This document shows, piece after piece, positions 6,413 to 8,305 of a stretch of 8,305 bases of DNA; the first letter of the stretch is position 1; the number at the start of each line of letters is the position of its first letter. The translations under genes were made by a program, and so were the position numbers. Origin of the DNA: Christensenella sp. UBA5399 (GTDB taxonomy: Bacteria; Bacillota; Clostridia; Christensenellales; Christensenellaceae); assembly GCA_002407725.1 (NCBI GenBank), contig DHOD01000123.1, positions 1 through 8,305 on the forward strand, read 5' to 3'. The notes beneath the pieces are model-generated. The model had not been told where the DNA came from, did no database searches, and saw nothing but the letters and a program-made list of their open reading frames with translations.

Positions 6413-7171
6413 TTGAACAAGAGATTAAAGCTATACGGCTTCAACAATTTAACAAAAACGCTCAGCTTCAATATTTACGACATCTGCTATGCCAGCAATA
6501 AGGAGCAGCGCGAAAGCTACATCGCCTATATTGACGAATATTATAATTCCGACCGCCTGCACAAAATATTAAGGCGTGTGGTGGACGAGATCGAGGCGCA
6601 TATCCTCAACATCGCCACACAGGATTATGATCCGCAAGGGGCCAGCGTCACCATGCTGATTGCCGAGGAGGAAATGCGGGTACCGAATCTTTCCGTTGCG
6701 GCGCACCTGGACAAAAGCCACCTGACCGTGCATACCTACCCGGAGAGCCATCCGCAAAAGGGCCTTTGTACGTTTCGCGTCGATATCGACGTCTCTACCT
6801 GTGGCGCCATCTCGCCTTTGAGGGCGCTCCCCCTGCTGATTGACAGCTTCGATTCAGATATCATCACAATGGACTACCGCGTACGCGGCTTCACCCGCGA
6901 CCATGCGGGGCGCAAGGTGTTTATCGATCACCCCATCAATTCAGTACAGGAATTCATTCCCGAGCGGATCAAAGAACGCTACCGCATGATCGACACCAAC
7001 CTGTACGACGAGCGGATTTTCCACACCAGCATGCTGCTGAACGAAATTGATTTGGACAATTACCTGTTTAACATTGATGCGGCCGATCTCAACAAAAAAA
7101 CAAAAAAACGCATCACCGACATGCTGGAAAAAGAAATGCAGGAGATTTTTTATGCCAGAAACTTCAAATGA
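6413..7171 (+). CDS. speD: S-adenosylmethionine decarboxylase proenzyme, E. coli (SpeD) type
   Basis: SpeD removes CO2 from S-adenosylmethionine to give the aminopropyl donor for spermidine synthesis. The protein resembles E. coli SpeD along its length: [20 protein letters not shown] near 6-25, then [11 protein letters not shown] at 70-80. The self-cleavage site is [16 protein letters not shown] at 99-114, with Ser102 becoming the pyruvoyl group. STCGAISPL follows with Cys130, then [10 protein letters not shown] and a typical C terminus ending YARNFK. The spacing of Ser102 to Cys130 equals that in the E. coli enzyme (112 to 140). It is 252 residues against 264, because a linker before the cleavage site is shorter. 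TTG 6413 places the family N terminus correctly, with GGGGA at 6402-6406. The only nearby ATG (6362) would run through the terminator and has no ribosome binding site. It overlaps speE by 20 bases. Confidence 0.93.
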   Translation: MNKRLKLYGFNNLTKTLSFNIYDICYASNKEQRESYIAYIDEYYNSDRLHKILRRVVDEIEAHILNIATQDYDPQGASVTMLIAEEEMRVPNLSVAAHLDKSHLTVHTYPESHPQKGLCTFRVDIDVSTCGAISPLRALPLLIDSFDSDIITMDYRVRGFTRDHAGRKVFIDHPINSVQEFIPERIKERYRMIDTNLYDERIFHTSMLLNEIDLDNYLFNIDAADLNKKTKKRITDMLEKEMQEIFYARNFK

Positions 7172-8027
7172 CAACTGGTTTTACGAATACTTCACGCCGG
7201 ACGCAAAATTCGGCATCAAAATCCGCCGGCACCTGGTGGATACAAAAAGCGAATTTCAGAAAATCGATTTTTACGATTCGTACGAATACGGGCGTTTTTT
7301 TACGCTGGACGGGTACATCATGCTCACCCAGCGCGACGAATTTATATACCACGAAATGATTGCCCATGTGCCCATGGCTGTACGCCCCGATGCAAAAAAA
7401 GCATTGATCATCGGCGGGGGCGACGGCGGCACCGCGCGCGAACTGCTGCGGTACAGTACCATTCAGCATATCGACATGGTGGAGATCGACCGGATGGTGG
7501 TCAACCTTTGCAGGCAATTTATGCCTTTTACAGCATGCAGCCTGGACGACCCGCGGCTCAACATCCACTATACGGATGGCGTGGCGTTTGTCGCGCAATC
7601 GCAGCAGAAATACGACCTGATCCTCGTGGACTCCACCGATCCCATCGGCGTGGGCGAAGGACTGTTTGGCATGGAATTTTATCAAAACTGCAAAAATCTT
7701 TTGGCCGAAAGCGGCATATTGGTCAACCAGCACGAGAGCCCGTATTATGAGGACGACGCCCGGCAGATGATGCGCGCCCACGCAAAGCTGGATGCGGTGT
7801 TTGGCATTGCGGCCGTCTACCAGTTCCACATGCCCACCTATGCGTCGGGCCACTGGTTGTTCGGATTCGCGTCGGACAGCGTGCACCCAACCACGGATAT
7901 CAAGGAAGACCAATGGAACAGTCTGGGCATCGCTACAAAATATTATAATACGGCCCTGCACAAAGGATGTTTTGCATTGCCCAACTATGTGCAAGAATTG
8001 CTCAAAAACACAGGCATGCAGCAATAA
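7152..8027 (+). CDS. speE: Spermidine synthase-family aminopropyltransferase
   Basis: The enzyme transfers an aminopropyl group from decarboxylated S-adenosylmethionine to putrescine or a related amine. The 291-residue protein shows the N-terminal beta-strand domain and [17 protein letters not shown] at 53-69. The nucleotide-binding loop is [14 protein letters not shown] at 88-101, with the acidic VEID at 110-113. The catalytic segment VDSTDPIG lies at 159-166 with Asp160, followed by QHESPYYED at 193-201 and MPTYASGHW at 227-235, near the substrate pocket. The neighbouring speD supports use of decarboxylated S-adenosylmethionine. The acceptor (putrescine, or agmatine in some lineages) cannot be settled by eye. 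ATG 7152 is chosen because CAGGAG ending at 7144 lies seven bases upstream, and the frame before it is only the shadow of speD. The 20-base overlap with speD implies a coupled two-gene unit. Confidence 0.95.
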   Translation: MPETSNDNWFYEYFTPDAKFGIKIRRHLVDTKSEFQKIDFYDSYEYGRFFTLDGYIMLTQRDEFIYHEMIAHVPMAVRPDAKKALIIGGGDGGTARELLRYSTIQHIDMVEIDRMVVNLCRQFMPFTACSLDDPRLNIHYTDGVAFVAQSQQKYDLILVDSTDPIGVGEGLFGMEFYQNCKNLLAESGILVNQHESPYYEDDARQMMRAHAKLDAVFGIAAVYQFHMPTYASGHWLFGFASDSVHPTTDIKEDQWNSLGIATKYYNTALHKGCFALPNYVQELLKNTGMQQ

Positions 8028-8093
8028 AAGGACGTATTTTAAAAAACACTATCGAATTCTTGGATAAATTCAACAGAAAACGAAAAATATGTC

Positions 8094-8122
8094 TTGCTTA
8101 ATTGTTTTATTTGTTATAAAAT
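8094..8122 (+). promoter_or_regulatory. Weak candidate promoter downstream of speE
   Basis: TTGCTT at 8094-8099 and TAAAAT at 8117-8122 are 17 bases apart, a fair match to a sigma-A promoter. The stretch is very AT-rich, so chance matches are expected. If real, transcription would begin near 8129 inside the AT-rich hairpin and end at the hairpin at 8179-8211, giving an RNA of about 80 nucleotides. Confidence 0.2.
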
Positions 8123-8124
8123 AA

Positions 8125-8154
8125 GGTATATCTTAAAGAAATTTAAGATATATC
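8125..8154. repeat. AT-rich perfect inverted repeat with GAAA loop
   Basis: TATATCTTAAA at 8127-8137 is the exact complement of TTTAAGATATA at 8142-8152 around GAAA. As RNA the stem extends to 13 pairs with a G-U wobble (8126/8153) and G-C (8125/8154). It lies 100 bases after the speE stop. No T-run follows, so it is a poor intrinsic terminator. It could be a transcript-stabilising 3' hairpin or a regulator binding site. Confidence 0.6.
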
Positions 8155-8178
8155 AATCCCCACCCTTTTATTATTTGA

Positions 8179-8211
8179 GATGACCGGGCCTCGTGCCCGG
8201 TCATCGCTTTT
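8179..8211 (+). terminator. Probable rho-independent terminator downstream of speDE
   Basis: TGACCGGGC at 8181-8189 pairs perfectly with GCCCGGTCA at 8195-8203 around a five-base loop. Two more pairs (8179-8180 with 8204-8205) give an 11-bp stem. TTTT follows at 8208-8211 after two unpaired bases. On the minus strand the hairpin is followed by TCTCAAAT, so the plus orientation is favoured. It is 150 bases past the speE stop, the likely end of the speDE transcript. Confidence 0.65.
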
Positions 8212-8305
8212 ATACGGAAAAAATATGCGCCGCATCATTCGCCCCAGGCATGTTTGCCTCATGCAGGCGCGGCAGGCTGGTAAATTTTCCTGAATATTTT
8301 GTCCT
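8210..8305 (-). other. Window end: possible 3' end of a convergent gene, weak support
   Basis: No plus-strand gene can be supported here. On the minus strand one frame is open from the right edge for 31 codons to a TAA at 8212-8210, ending NDAAHIFSV. A second minus frame is open from the edge to a TGA at 8261-8259, ending KIYQPAAPA. Either could be the C terminus of a convergent gene whose transcript meets the hairpins at 8125-8205. With so little sequence and two competing frames, neither is called as a gene. Confidence 0.2.

Noticed and set aside
7164..8024. Long minus-strand open frame opposite speE
   Set aside because: It mirrors the speE coding sequence; no ribosome site or recognisable domain is visible, and speE motifs are clear.
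8089..8124. Tiny hydrophobic frame MSCLIVLFVIK after speE
   Set aside because: Eleven residues in AT-rich sequence with no ribosome binding site; expected by chance.
8224..8292. Plus-strand 22-codon frame starting MRRIIRP near the right edge
   Set aside because: Too short, no good ribosome site, and it ends within the window without any recognisable feature.

Overview
The window is a compact, almost entirely plus-strand stretch of a bacterial chromosome. It most likely comes from a Clostridia-like member of the Bacillota with moderate to high GC in its genes. The main evidence is gene order: prfA, a metal transporter, the Sua5-type ywlC, ywlE, rpiB and upp follow each other much as in the Bacillus subtilis ywl region (prfA ... 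ywlC-ywlD-ywlE-rpiB ... upp). Shine-Dalgarno sites are strong and genes are tightly packed or overlapping. The genus cannot be determined from the sequence alone.

Left part (1-1076): a probable 3' end of a basic-tailed protein is followed by a TMEM175/DUF1211-family membrane protein. Next comes a 306-base intergenic region. It holds a TATAAT promoter-like box and a striking element of about 190 bp (roughly 851-1042) built of consecutive short hairpins and bounded by imperfect terminal inverted repeats. This is the least explained item in the window.

Central part (1077-6357): a NagD-like HAD phosphatase overlaps prfA (release factor 1) by one base. It is followed by a ZIP-family metal transporter, a Sua5-type threonylcarbamoyl-AMP synthase, a YwlE-type protein arginine phosphatase, ribose-5-phosphate isomerase B and uracil phosphoribosyltransferase. 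Spacings run from a 16-base overlap to a 15-base gap, so this is probably one operon. It combines translation accuracy (prfA, ywlC), protein phospho-arginine control (ywlE), pentose phosphate and pyrimidine salvage (rpiB, upp) and metal uptake. It ends at a clear hairpin terminator just after upp. prmC, often next to prfA, is not between prfA and the transporter.

Right part (6358-8305): speD (E. coli-type S-adenosylmethionine decarboxylase, probably starting at TTG) overlaps speE (spermidine synthase-family aminopropyltransferase). The pair makes decarboxylated S-adenosylmethionine and transfers its aminopropyl group to a polyamine acceptor. After speE there is an AT-rich perfect hairpin, then a GC-rich terminator-like hairpin, then about 95 bases with no convincing gene.

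Most of the window is well-understood housekeeping sequence. The candidates for something undescribed are the multi-hairpin element at 851-1042 and, more weakly, the promoter-hairpin-terminator arrangement at 8094-8211.
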